From: Planctomycetota bacterium
Lineage (GTDB): Bacteria; Planctomycetota; UBA1135; GCA-002686595
Reading direction: 5' to 3'
NCBI GenBank assembly: GCA_029259635.1
Contig: JAJDEU010000057.1
Coordinates: forward strand, 1 to 64,000
DNA length: 64,000 nucleotides
The notes below the pieces were generated by a model. It saw only the letters and a list, made by a program, of their open reading frames with translations, made no database searches and was not told the origin of the DNA. Positions 25,832-34,800 of this stretch are shown here, one piece after another (position 1 is the first letter of the stretch; every line of letters starts with the position of its first letter). The translations under genes were made by a program, and so were the position numbers.

Positions 25832-26115
25832 AGTCGCCGCTAGATCCGCCGCCCGCTTCGCGAAGCTCAGCTGCTCTGGTCCGTGAGTGGCCTCGAAAGT
25901 CGCTGTACAAATTGCACGCGTCATCCTCGGCTGCCGACGATTCTCTCAAAAGCCTTTGGGAACATCAAGCAAGGCGGGATTGCGAACCCGATCCATCCTC
26001 GCAGTTTCCATTCCGAAGAGCGCAGTCTCCGATCCACGAATGCGCCCGGCAAATGCCGAACAACGTCGAAGCTCACTGCACCTCCTAGGCTCCGACCGTG
26101 GCGTCTGGTTTTCAC

Positions 26116-26138
26116 AAGAGAGAATCGGAGTCTCTCTT
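26116..26138. repeat. Inverted repeat with 8-bp perfect arms
   Basis: AAGAGAGA at 26116-26123 is complementary to TCTCTCTT at 26131-26138 across a 7-base loop. It could form a hairpin in either transcript. There is no U-tract, so it is not a clear terminator. Confidence 0.5.
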
Positions 26139-26542
26139 CGATCGGTCCCACTCACCTACGGGGTACAACCGCGAGCGTGTCGGACCGTTTGCGCGAGCGG
26201 TGGGACCTCGTGGTCTCCGACAAGTTCGAGATTCACGGCCCCACGTATGAAATACGATTACGGCGAGGTGGATCGAATCGCGCGGTCTCCCTCCCAGCTC
26301 GGAAGCGTCTTCGCCGACGACGACGTGTCATCTCGTCGCGGCCCAACATTCCGAGGGTGTCTTCATTGAGCTCCGTTTTCGCGTCCCTTAACCAGAGCCG
26401 TGCAGAATTGGCTAAGAAAGTTTCGGGGCAACGAAATACGAACCGATCAGAAAAATGCCTCTTTTGGGCCCCTTTAGGGCACGTCGGTTTGGGTTGAGGC
26501 GTGGCGCGGTGATGCGCTGCCCGAAATGGGAACTCCGCTGAC

Positions 26543-26558
26543 ATTACAACGCTGTAAT
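26543..26558. promoter_or_regulatory. Possible operator dyad in an AT-rich patch
   Basis: ATTACA (26543-26548) and TGTAAT (26553-26558) form a perfect 6-bp dyad with a 4-base spacer, followed by an AT-rich stretch to about 26590. The spacing and symmetry fit a dimeric repressor or activator site. It lies about 160 bases before the ATG at 26720. No regulator can be assigned. Confidence 0.35.
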
Positions 26559-26704
26559 ATTGGGAAGTTAATTACGCCTTAATGCTTATAAGCCCTAGGG
26601 CGTACACCCAGTGATCACTTTCCCACACGGTCTCAATCCTCGGCTGGGCCAATCATTGGCCTACGCCGATTTCGGTGAGCCCCAAGATCTCAGACATCAC
26701 AATT

Positions 26705-26710
26705 CAGGAG
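26705..26710 (+). promoter_or_regulatory. Ribosome binding site for the propeller protein
   Basis: CAGGAG lies 9 bases before the ATG at 26720. It selects this ATG over an upstream in-frame alternative codon at 26675 and places a signal peptide at the N-terminus. Confidence 0.7.
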
Positions 26711-26719
26711 AATCGCATC

Positions 26720-28018
26720 ATGATCCGTTCCTTATCCCGCGTCGCAGCCTGCGGCTTACTACTTGGCTTCACGGCCTCCAGCGCGAATGCGCACTTCGAA
26801 GAAGGTCAAATTTGGATCGTCGATCAACTCAGTGATCGACTCTATTTTGTCAACCCGGCCAACTTCAACGTCAACGTAAGCCTAGATGCTGCGGACGGAC
26901 TCGATGGTCCTGGCGCGCTCGGCTTCAGCTTGCACGGCGACATGATTCTCGGCAACTACGCGGGGAACTCGATCTTCGAGATCGAAAGCGACCTGTCGAT
27001 TACTCCCGTGTTGTCTTCGACGGATGGTCTGTGCGGTCCTTTCGGTGGTAACGCCATCACCATCGGGCCTGGCGAAGGAGACGTGTACATCGCCAACTTT
27101 GACTGCAGCACGATCATGAGGTTCGACAAGGAGTATGAGAACGGTGTTGTGTTTGCGGACGCGACCGACGGTCTCGTACGCCCGGGCGCCATGGCCTTCC
27201 TGGCAAATGGCGACATGCTAATTGCCGATCGCGGTGCTGCAAACGGATCCATTTTGCTAGCCGATGAGGCAGGAAATGTCTCAAGCTTCTTTGTTACGCC
27301 GACCGCTGAAAAGCCGATCTCGATTGCCGTCCGGAACAACTACGACGTCTATGTATTGACGACCTTCGGCAATATCTTCCGATTCGTCGGCGGAGATCCG
27401 AATGCCGTCCAGTTCCTCGGAAACTATGGAGGTCAGTCCCTTCGCGGCGGCATCATCTTGAGCCCTGATCACTCGGAAATTCTTCACGTGTCCACGGCGG
27501 ATAGCTTCCTCAGAAGCATCGACCCGGACAACGGCGCCTCCGCGATTCTTGCGACGATCCCCGGTGGAGGAGGTGGCACGGCTATCTTCACTCCCAACGC
27601 TCAGTACGCTCCGGGTACGGCCAGTGAGTTTGGAGAGCCCGTAGCGGGTACGGGTGGAGTGGAGCCGACCCTCGAGGGTCTCGGTGCCATTCGCATCGGC
27701 CAGCCCCTCTCACTTGCCGCCGAAAACTTCCTCGGAGGAGCTCAAATCGTGACCTTTATCGGGTTCGACCTTGAGGAGTCCATTCTATTCGGCAGTGAGT
27801 TCCATATTGATCTCAACGAGTTCCACTACAGCCTCGTTCGCACGACGGGCGGAACGATTGGCGCTGCAGGTGAGGGATCCTTCACTTACAACTTCAACAT
27901 CAATCCGGACCCTTCCCTCGTCTACCTTCACGTATATGCGCAGACACTCGGATTTGATCCCCTGGGAGTTCAGGGCTTCACTTTCTCGAACTGCCTCGAC
28001 ATCTATCTCGGCGAGTAA
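26720..28018 (+). CDS. Secreted NHL/SMP-30-like propeller protein
   Basis: This 432-residue exported protein has a signal peptide ending near ASSANAHF. Residues about 25-300 contain repeated propeller strands of the type GDMILGNYAGNSIFEI, GDVYIANFDCSTIMRF, GDMLIADRGAANGSIL and YDVYVLTTFGNIFRF, as in streptogramin-lyase or SMP-30-like propellers. The last 120 residues are a separate beta domain (LGAIRIGQPLSLAAENF to FSNCLDIYLGE) that matches the C-terminal module of two other exported proteins in this window. No catalytic residues are obvious. The gene appears monocistronic, 288 bases before a sulfatase-like gene. Confidence 0.8.
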   Translation: MIRSLSRVAACGLLLGFTASSANAHFEEGQIWIVDQLSDRLYFVNPANFNVNVSLDAADGLDGPGALGFSLHGDMILGNYAGNSIFEIESDLSITPVLSSTDGLCGPFGGNAITIGPGEGDVYIANFDCSTIMRFDKEYENGVVFADATDGLVRPGAMAFLANGDMLIADRGAANGSILLADEAGNVSSFFVTPTAEKPISIAVRNNYDVYVLTTFGNIFRFVGGDPNAVQFLGNYGGQSLRGGIILSPDHSEILHVSTADSFLRSIDPDNGASAILATIPGGGGGTAIFTPNAQYAPGTASEFGEPVAGTGGVEPTLEGLGAIRIGQPLSLAAENFLGGAQIVTFIGFDLEESILFGSEFHIDLNEFHYSLVRTTGGTIGAAGEGSFTYNFNINPDPSLVYLHVYAQTLGFDPLGVQGFTFSNCLDIYLGE

Positions 28019-28306
28019 TTGACGATCCGGCGGCTCGCACCGTCGGAACCGTTCATCAAGCTGGGCGCGGACTGGCTGTTACCGACAGCTGGTTCGCGCT
28101 CCGTTTTTATTGAGTCCCCGCGGCGACCGATACGGAGCTCGACTCTCGTCCGTGGGATCCTTCCCAGCCGCGATCCAGGGAAGTTGGATATCCGAGAGCC
28201 ACCATTCTCGAGTTGGACCGCGGTACTTAATTGAAGGATCCTTAAATCGCGCACATCCGCCAACAGGGACCTCTTGCCAAGGCGAGACGATCGCTAAGCT
28301 CTCTCT

Positions 28307-30199
28307 ATGACGCTCGACACGGAAGAACCGGCGCCTCCGAAGAAGAACGATTTGGCGGACGCCCACACGCAAGGGCGAGAGGGCTTGATAAGAGCCTTCG
28401 CCCTGAGCTTGCTTCTAAGCCTGCCTCGCGCCGTCCTGATCCTCGCGCGATTCGACCGAGGCCTCCTCAGCGTGGACGGTCTCGCCGCTCAGGTGGCCCT
28501 CCAGGCGTTCTTGGAGAGCTTCCTGGTGACCCTACCCGTCGGATTTCTCGTCATCCACTTCGCCTCTCGGTTTTGGCGGCCGGGCAGACGGTGGATGAGC
28601 GCAGCGCTCGTGCTCCTCGTCTTCCTTCTCGGCTTCCAATTCCTCACCTTCCAGTTCCCCGCTTCTGCCCTCTTCGATCCGGGTTGGCAGACCCGATCAG
28701 CCGTCTTCGCGCAAGTTGGTTTGGGCGTCTGCGCGCTCGGCGCGGCCTTGATTACATTCCCCGGGTTCAGGCTCCCCCTCCTAGCGCTGTTGGGCTTCGT
28801 CGGATTTGGCCTCCTTAGCGGCTCCGCGCTCTTCTACCTAACCAGTCACCGGCCATCTGCCGCATGGCCCGAAAAGCCGAGCTTCATTCTGATCTCGCTC
28901 GATACTCTGCGTCCCGACCGACTCGAGAGCTACGGATACACACGGCCCACCAGCCCCAACATCGACAAGTTCTTCGCCGAATCGTGGAAGTTCGATCGGG
29001 CCTTCGCTCCACAGCCGTTCACGCTCACCAGTCACGCGACCATGCTGACCGGGCTCGAGCCCAGCGCTCACGGCGTTTCTCAAGAGCACAGCCTAAGTTC
29101 GAACGTCCCCACTTTGGCGAGCGAGATGCGTGCTGCGGGCTACGCGACGATGGCCATCGTGGACGGTTGCACCTTCATGGATCAACGCTTTGGCTATGCC
29201 CGCGGTTTTGAGATCTACCGCCAAGTCGTGCAGAACGCCGAGTCCAAGATTGAGCAGGTGGATGAGCTTCTTACGGCCGTTGGGGATCGTCCCTTCTTGC
29301 TCTTCCTCCACTGCTACGATTCGCACTCCGACTTCCACCAGCTGCCCTACGAGGCGAATCCAAACCACATGGATCAACTCGTCAGAGATTACACCGGTGA
29401 ATTCCGAGGGTGTTCTCCCGACGGTTCGAGCTGCGCATCCCGCTACCTTCAGGAGCTGAATCAACGCGGGGGAGTCTTGCCCGCCGAGGCCGCTGCCTGG
29501 ATTTCAGACTGCTACGACGCCGGCATCGCGACCATGGATGAAGACATGGGCGAGCTGTTTCGCATCTTGGAGGAGAGCGGTCGGCTGGAGAACACCGTCG
29601 TCCTGTTGACCTCGGATCACGGCGAAGAGTTTTACGAACATGGGCAATCGCTTCACGGACAGCACTTCGTCGAGAACCTCCAAGTCCCGCTTCTCGTTCG
29701 GACACCGGACTCCGACGCGCGAACGGTTCAAACGCTCACCGGCTTGATCGACCTCGCCCCCTCCATTCTCGAAATGGCGGGCTTGGAGCCGACAATGTCA
29801 GGTGATCACCCTTCCGAGGCTCGATCCTTTCTACCTTGGGTTCAAAACGAAGCCTCCGACGAGAACCCCCTTCTCGAACAGCGCAAGTACCTCGTCTCGG
29901 AGTCTGGAGAATCCGTCCGAGGGATTCGAACCGGATCGACGGCACTCGTGCGCAGCGTACGCGGCTGGCAGCTCTTCGATATGGAGTCCGACCCCAAGCA
30001 GTTGCGCGATCTGTCCGAACTTGAAGAGTATTCAGAGCTCAGGGCGGAGCTGAACGGTTATCTAAAAGAGAGCGAGGAGAGGATGCGCAATCGCATCGCG
30101 GGCCGAGGTACCGACCAAAACCGCACGTCGATCAATGAGGCAGAGCGTGAGCAGCTTGAGGCGCTCGGCTATTTGGGAGACGACGAAACTGTCCAGTGA
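28307..30199 (+). CDS. Polytopic membrane sulfatase-superfamily protein
   Basis: This 630-residue product has about five N-terminal membrane helices (to about residue 185) and then an extracytoplasmic alkaline-phosphatase-fold domain. Motifs are ILISLDTLRPDRLESYGY, FTLTSHATMLTGLEPSAHGV and TSDHGEEFYEHGQ. The residue aligned to the formylglycine Cys/Ser is T239, as in phosphoglycerol-transferase-like enzymes, so phosphotransfer or phosphodiester cleavage on the envelope is more plausible than sulfate ester hydrolysis. The topology resembles LTA-synthase-type proteins. Its 3' end overlaps the convergent tryptophanase gene by 68 bases. It ends LEALGYLGDDETVQ, with LEALGYL the usual family end. 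Confidence 0.85.
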   Translation: MTLDTEEPAPPKKNDLADAHTQGREGLIRAFALSLLLSLPRAVLILARFDRGLLSVDGLAAQVALQAFLESFLVTLPVGFLVIHFASRFWRPGRRWMSAALVLLVFLLGFQFLTFQFPASALFDPGWQTRSAVFAQVGLGVCALGAALITFPGFRLPLLALLGFVGFGLLSGSALFYLTSHRPSAAWPEKPSFILISLDTLRPDRLESYGYTRPTSPNIDKFFAESWKFDRAFAPQPFTLTSHATMLTGLEPSAHGVSQEHSLSSNVPTLASEMRAAGYATMAIVDGCTFMDQRFGYARGFEIYRQVVQNAESKIEQVDELLTAVGDRPFLLFLHCYDSHSDFHQLPYEANPNHMDQLVRDYTGEFRGCSPDGSSCASRYLQELNQRGGVLPAEAAAWISDCYDAGIATMDEDMGELFRILEESGRLENTVVLLTSDHGEEFYEHGQSLHGQHFVENLQVPLLVRTPDSDARTVQTLTGLIDLAPSILEMAGLEPTMSGDHPSEARSFLPWVQNEASDENPLLEQRKYLVSESGESVRGIRTGSTALVRSVRGWQLFDMESDPKQLRDLSELEEYSELRAELNGYLKESEERMRNRIAGRGTDQNRTSINEAEREQLEALGYLGDDETVQ

Positions 30200-31544
30200 A
30201 GTGGCGTAAAACGCGCGGCGCTTGAACGATCTCGACCCCGCCAATCAGGTCGCGTCCTTTCCAGACCGACTCGATAACTTCAACGACGTAGTCCATGTGA
30301 CTCTGCGTGTAGGTTCGACGAGGAATGGCTAGGCGCACCAGCTCGCGGGCGGCGGGGATTGCAGCGCCGGATTCCTCATCGGTACCGCCCAACATGAGGC
30401 TTCCGATCTCGCACGAACGTATTCCGCCTTCCAGGTAGAGCTCGATGGCAAGCGCTTGTCCCGGGAATTTACTCCACGGGATTTTCGGGTAGAACCGCTT
30501 GGCATCAATGAACACCGCGTGCCCGCCGGCGGGGATGACCACCGGTATGCCGCGCTGGTGGAGGCGATCGACGACGTAGGTGATGCTGGCGTGCCGATAT
30601 TCTTGATAGTCCTCACGGAGCACTTCGTGCAAGCCCTGCGCAACTGCGTCGAGGTCTCGGCCAGCCATACCTCCGTAGGTCGAGAAGCCCTCGGTGACGA
30701 CCAAACGCTCTCGAAGTTCGCGAGCCAGGTCCGGATCCCGAACGGCGATAAACCCGCCGATATTCACCATGCCGTCTTTCTTCGCGCTCATGGTGCAACC
30801 ATCCGCCATAGAGAAGATCTCGAGCGCGATGTCCTTAAGCTCGCGCCCTTCCTGGCCGGCTTCACTCAGCTTGATCAAGTACGCGTTCTCGGCGAATCGA
30901 CAGGCGTCGATAAACAGCGGCACCTCATACTGGTCACAAAGTTTTCGAACGGCCTTGAGGTTGGAGAGGCTCACCGGTTGCCCACCCCCCGCGTTATTCG
31001 TCATCGTCACCATGACCAGCGGAACCGCTTCTCCGTTCGAATCCAGGCAAGCGCGTAAGGCCTCAAGGTCCATGTTGCCTTTGAAGGGAAAGTCGGACTC
31101 GGTATCCAGAGACTCCGCGCAGGGGAAATCGAGCGCCGTCGCGCCGCTCTTTTCGGCGTTGGCTCGCGTGGTATCAAAGTGCGTGTTGTTCGGAATCACT
31201 CGTCCTTCGCCGCCATAGATCTGAAAGAGCAGGTGTTCCGCCGCTCGGCCTTGATGGGTCGGAATGACATGCTCGATGCCATAGATTTCGCGCACGGCAG
31301 TTTCGAAGCGGTAGTAGCTCGGCGATCCCGCGTAAGACTCATCGCCGCGCATGATGGCGGCCCATTGTTCGCTGGACATCGCACCCGTGCCGCTGTCGGT
31401 TAGAAGATCGATAATCACGTCCCTTGCGCTGAGTGAGAACAGGTTCCAGTGAGCCCGTTTCAGGTACTCCTCGCGTTCCGCCCGGGAGGTCATGCGGATG
31501 GGCTCCACACTCTTAATTCGGAACGGTTCGATGATGGTCTTCAT
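30132..31544 (-). CDS. tnaA: Tryptophanase
   Basis: This 470-residue PLP enzyme would cleave L-tryptophan to indole, pyruvate and ammonia. The PLP lysine is K256 in MSAKKDGMV. Conserved stretches include IDLLTDSGTGAM, PTHQGRAAEH and NNAGGGQPVSL. Two positions separate it from tyrosine phenol-lyase: the Arg of TPL (SMERG) is Ile380 here (SCEIG, as in tryptophanase), and TPL Phe448 is His here (VLRHFT, as in tryptophanase). Some middle stretches (GYAGSPSYY-like AGSPSYY, FSMADGCTMSAKKD) resemble TPL more closely. About 17 residues extend past the usual end and account for the overlap with the convergent gene. No tnaC leader or permease is adjacent. Confidence 0.9.
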   Translation of the reverse strand: MKTIIEPFRIKSVEPIRMTSRAEREEYLKRAHWNLFSLSARDVIIDLLTDSGTGAMSSEQWAAIMRGDESYAGSPSYYRFETAVREIYGIEHVIPTHQGRAAEHLLFQIYGGEGRVIPNNTHFDTTRANAEKSGATALDFPCAESLDTESDFPFKGNMDLEALRACLDSNGEAVPLVMVTMTNNAGGGQPVSLSNLKAVRKLCDQYEVPLFIDACRFAENAYLIKLSEAGQEGRELKDIALEIFSMADGCTMSAKKDGMVNIGGFIAVRDPDLARELRERLVVTEGFSTYGGMAGRDLDAVAQGLHEVLREDYQEYRHASITYVVDRLHQRGIPVVIPAGGHAVFIDAKRFYPKIPWSKFPGQALAIELYLEGGIRSCEIGSLMLGGTDEESGAAIPAARELVRLAIPRRTYTQSHMDYVVEVIESVWKGRDLIGGVEIVQAPRVLRHFTGQFRRLPNSRAPQAAHALPH

Positions 31545-31850
31545 GATGGCGCAGATGGCGGGTTCGCCGAAAAGTTTCTCGGGTGCTGTGAATCGACAGC
31601 ATCCAGTATTGACCGGCTCACACCATTAGCCGATATCGCGAGACCCTTTCGCCGATGGGCGTACGAGCGAGCAACCGTGCACTCGGAACTTCGATGGCCA
31701 CGGTTCGCGCTCGGGGCTCGGCTCCCTACCCGTCTTCATTCATTGGCGGTCCAATGCGCCCAACGCCGAAAATGAAGAAGACCCCCTCGAATCCCGTGAT
31801 TCGAGGGGGTCTTCTGTGCTTAGCCGGGCCGAGCTCCTCTCCACGGAGCC
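31545..31850. other. Intergenic region with one terminator
   Basis: These 306 bases separate the tryptophanase start from the end of the M36 protease gene, both on the minus strand. Apart from the hairpin at 31777-31814 I see no coding frame or RNA gene. The tryptophanase promoter should lie in the bases just above 31544. Confidence 0.55.
31777..31814 (-). terminator. Strong hairpin terminator of the M36 protease gene
   Basis: A perfect 16-bp stem (31777-31792 with 31799-31814) has a 6-base loop. On the minus strand it is followed by TTCATTTT. It lies 37 bases beyond the protease stop codon. The stem is strong enough to act in both directions, but only the minus side has a T-rich tail. Confidence 0.85.
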
Positions 31851-34800
31851 CTAGGGCAAGATCACCAGTTCGAGCGCATTGCTGATCTCGAATCCAGCAA
31901 TCTGAGTCGCGTCCACGGACAGAGTCTGAATGTAGGCCGTCACGGGACCATTGCCACCGGTTACCGGCGCGCTTACTCGACCATTCATCTTGGCCTTCCT
32001 TGTGATCACAAGAATCTGCGGCACAGGAATGAGAATGCCTCCAAAGGCAGGAGTCGGCGCATTCATGTCACTGAGGAGAACGAAGCTCAAGGCTCCGGGT
32101 GTTGCATTCTCCAATAGGAACCTCGCGGTGTTACCGGTCGAGAGCGGAGCTCCGCAGATCGACAGAGCGAGGTCACCCGGGCCGCCGAAGCCAAGGTCCG
32201 TCTGGCAGAACACGTCGCAGTTGCGCCGGAAGACTGAGAAGTCATCCACTCCGGCCTCGACCAGCGAACCCGTTCCCGCATCCTCCGCGATGAACCGCAC
32301 CTGAATCATGGAGGTCGGCGGGACAATGTCACTGACGAGGAACTCGTGGGTGATCCAGCCACCGGATGTTCCGACTCCAGCCGGACCAACCGTCTCGACG
32401 TTCATCCATGCGCCACCGTTCGACACTTCGACTCGGAAGACATCGGCGTTTGGGGCTCCCCCGGTATCGTTGCTATACCAACGCGCGTAGCTGATCGTCG
32501 CATCGCCACTCGATAAATCGATCAGCGGAGAAGTGAGCGTTGTTGCTCCCCCGTCGACGTCGGCCGTTCCCAGACCGCCGCCCGGCAAGCCTTGCTCGGT
32601 GACGAAGCACTGAACGCCGACAGCGGAGTTGTCATCCTCGGGCGCCGCTGCGGTTCCCACGGGATCGCCGCGCTCCCAAACTCCGGTGCTCGCTGTGTCG
32701 GAGGGATCTCCGACCGTCCAACCGAGATCGCTTTCGAAATCATCGGAGAAGAGCGTGGTTACGCTCGTAAACACGGTCGCTTCGAAAGGTGCGGCGGCTC
32801 CCAGAGCGGGGCTGGAAATGACTCCGCCATTGGTCGTCACTTCGACGAAGTACTCGACCTCATCGAAGCATCCGAAGCCGGGTAGAACCGCATTGAAATT
32901 CCCGCCACCGAGATCGATAAGCGGCACAGCGATCGCCGCGCCTCCGTTCACGCTGTAGTTGAGTACGCCGGAGTTGGGCACAAGGCTCGTGCTTCCCAGC
33001 GTGGAAATCGTGAGCGGGATTATCTCGGAAGCCGACGGGCTCAACTGGGAGGTCGTACCCGACGGGTAAGTGAAGATCACGAGCGGCGGGACATCGAAAG
33101 CCTCGACAATTCCGCTCGTCGTCGAACCGTTAGGAGAGGTCGCGCTGGTTCCCATGCCGCGTTTGGCGAAACCCGCCCACAGCTCACCCAAGTTGGAGCC
33201 TCCGTTGCGAAGGAGGTCCGCTTGCAGGATCGCATCCCGCGCTTGCAACATGTTGGGCGTACTCGGCATCAACTTGAGCCCATCAACAACCAGCTGCATG
33301 AGCTCCTCATTGGCAGCGAATCCCAGGTTGGCCCACATCGCCGAGCGGCACTCGAGCAGGGCCTGACACCAGATCTCCCCTACCGCGTGCACTTCGTCGG
33401 CGGGGTTCCCGATGAACCCAGGGTTGTTCGGAATGCCACCGGGCACGACGAGCTGCGCGGGATCGGTATCCGCATAGGTCAACGGGCTCTTGGACAGGTC
33501 GGTGCTGTAGGGATAGCGACGAATACCGAAGTAGAAATTATCCGTCGATCCGAAGAGCTGGGTCGTTGCGTAACCACCGGCTGCATAGACGGCGTCCGGA
33601 TCGTCCGTCGCCTCTGCGTTCATGCTGATTCCAAAGTAGTCGCCCCAGCCCTCTCCCATTCCGCCCGCTTGTTCGCCGAACACAGTTCCGCCGGAGAGCC
33701 GGATCGAGAGACCGTGCGAAATCTCGTGATACACCACGTCGGAGTCAAAGCCGCCGTCGATGGCTGGAGAAGGTGAGTCGAAGACGTACTGCTCGATCCT
33801 CGCTGAGCTGCCATCGCTGCCTCCGCCGATGAAGCGAGCGTTGTTCGTGTCCGATCCGTCTTGCGCATCTGCAGAGAGACGATCGCCTCCGACGCCGCCC
33901 AGCCCGAAGTTGTCGTCTTGGAGGTTACTGGCAGCCTCGTCCCAGCCCAGGCCGTAGAGCCGGTCGTGATAGACATTGCAGAGGTAGAACAAGTTCGCGA
34001 CGGAGCCGTCCGTGTAGGCAGCGGGCGCGTCGACGCCGAGATTGATCGCGAAATCGAAGGTCCGGAAAGGCGAGCCGGTGGGCCGCGGAAGATCGGGAAC
34101 GTTATTTCCGTCGAGATCGGTGTGTGCGTCGACGTTGTTGCCAAAGGTTTCGTTGCCACCATCATCGATCCAACCGTCAGGCGAAGCGCCCGCGACGGAA
34201 GCTCCCGTGATGGTGACGAGCGAGCGCGGGACGAGCGGAAACTGAAAGCCCGTCGGGGTGGCATTGCCGGGCGAACCAGGCGCCGGGCTGTCTTCCGTCC
34301 AGACGCGCATGACAATGTCCTCGGTGCCTTGCATGAGGAAGTGCAGCATGTTCCAGCGACGCAGAACCTCACCGTTCGTGGCGTCGATAATCATCTCGTA
34401 GGTATGACCGACGCCGGGCACCGGGATGACGACCTTCCACGCAGCATGAATCTCGGACTTCGTAACGGCGAACCAGATTCGCTCGCTGGTGATCGGATAG
34501 TCGGAGCGCAGTTGAGAGTTCGGCTTCCAGTTCTGGCGAAGCGCGGAGCCCGACGGAGAGCTCGTCGGCAGAAGCTCTTCCTTCAAGTCGATGCCTACAT
34601 TGCTGGCGGCAGCGACGAGAGCGTCATGAGCGTTGAAGATTCCCGGTTCGGTTGCAAAGCCACTCTCCGGCCGCCGAAGCATCGCGCTGGAGATATTGAT
34701 CAACTCCCCTTCGGCGGTGACGTTGGCTTTGAGCTGTGCTCCCCAAATGTCGAGACCATCGATTTGCTGCTGAAAGGTGAAGTGCGTAACACCGTTGTGC

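Larger units (their letters stand above)
25832..26719. other. Long divergent non-coding region (888 bases)
   Basis: This is the largest gap in the window, between the glycan operon and the secreted propeller gene. Open frames here are arginine-rich, lack family patterns and appear on both strands, so none is called. It holds a perfect 8-bp inverted repeat (26116-26123 with 26131-26138) and an ATTACA/TGTAAT dyad near 26543-26558 in an AT-rich patch. Promoters for both flanking units must be here. A small RNA or a degraded gene cannot be excluded. Confidence 0.5.

Noticed and set aside
25883-26497. 204-codon plus-strand frame in the long intergenic region
   Set aside because: Composition is Arg- and Ser-rich with no conserved pattern, and competing frames exist on both strands.
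30132-31544. Tyrosine phenol-lyase as the product
   Set aside because: The Arg of the TPL SMERG motif is Ile and the TPL Phe448 position is His, both as in tryptophanase.
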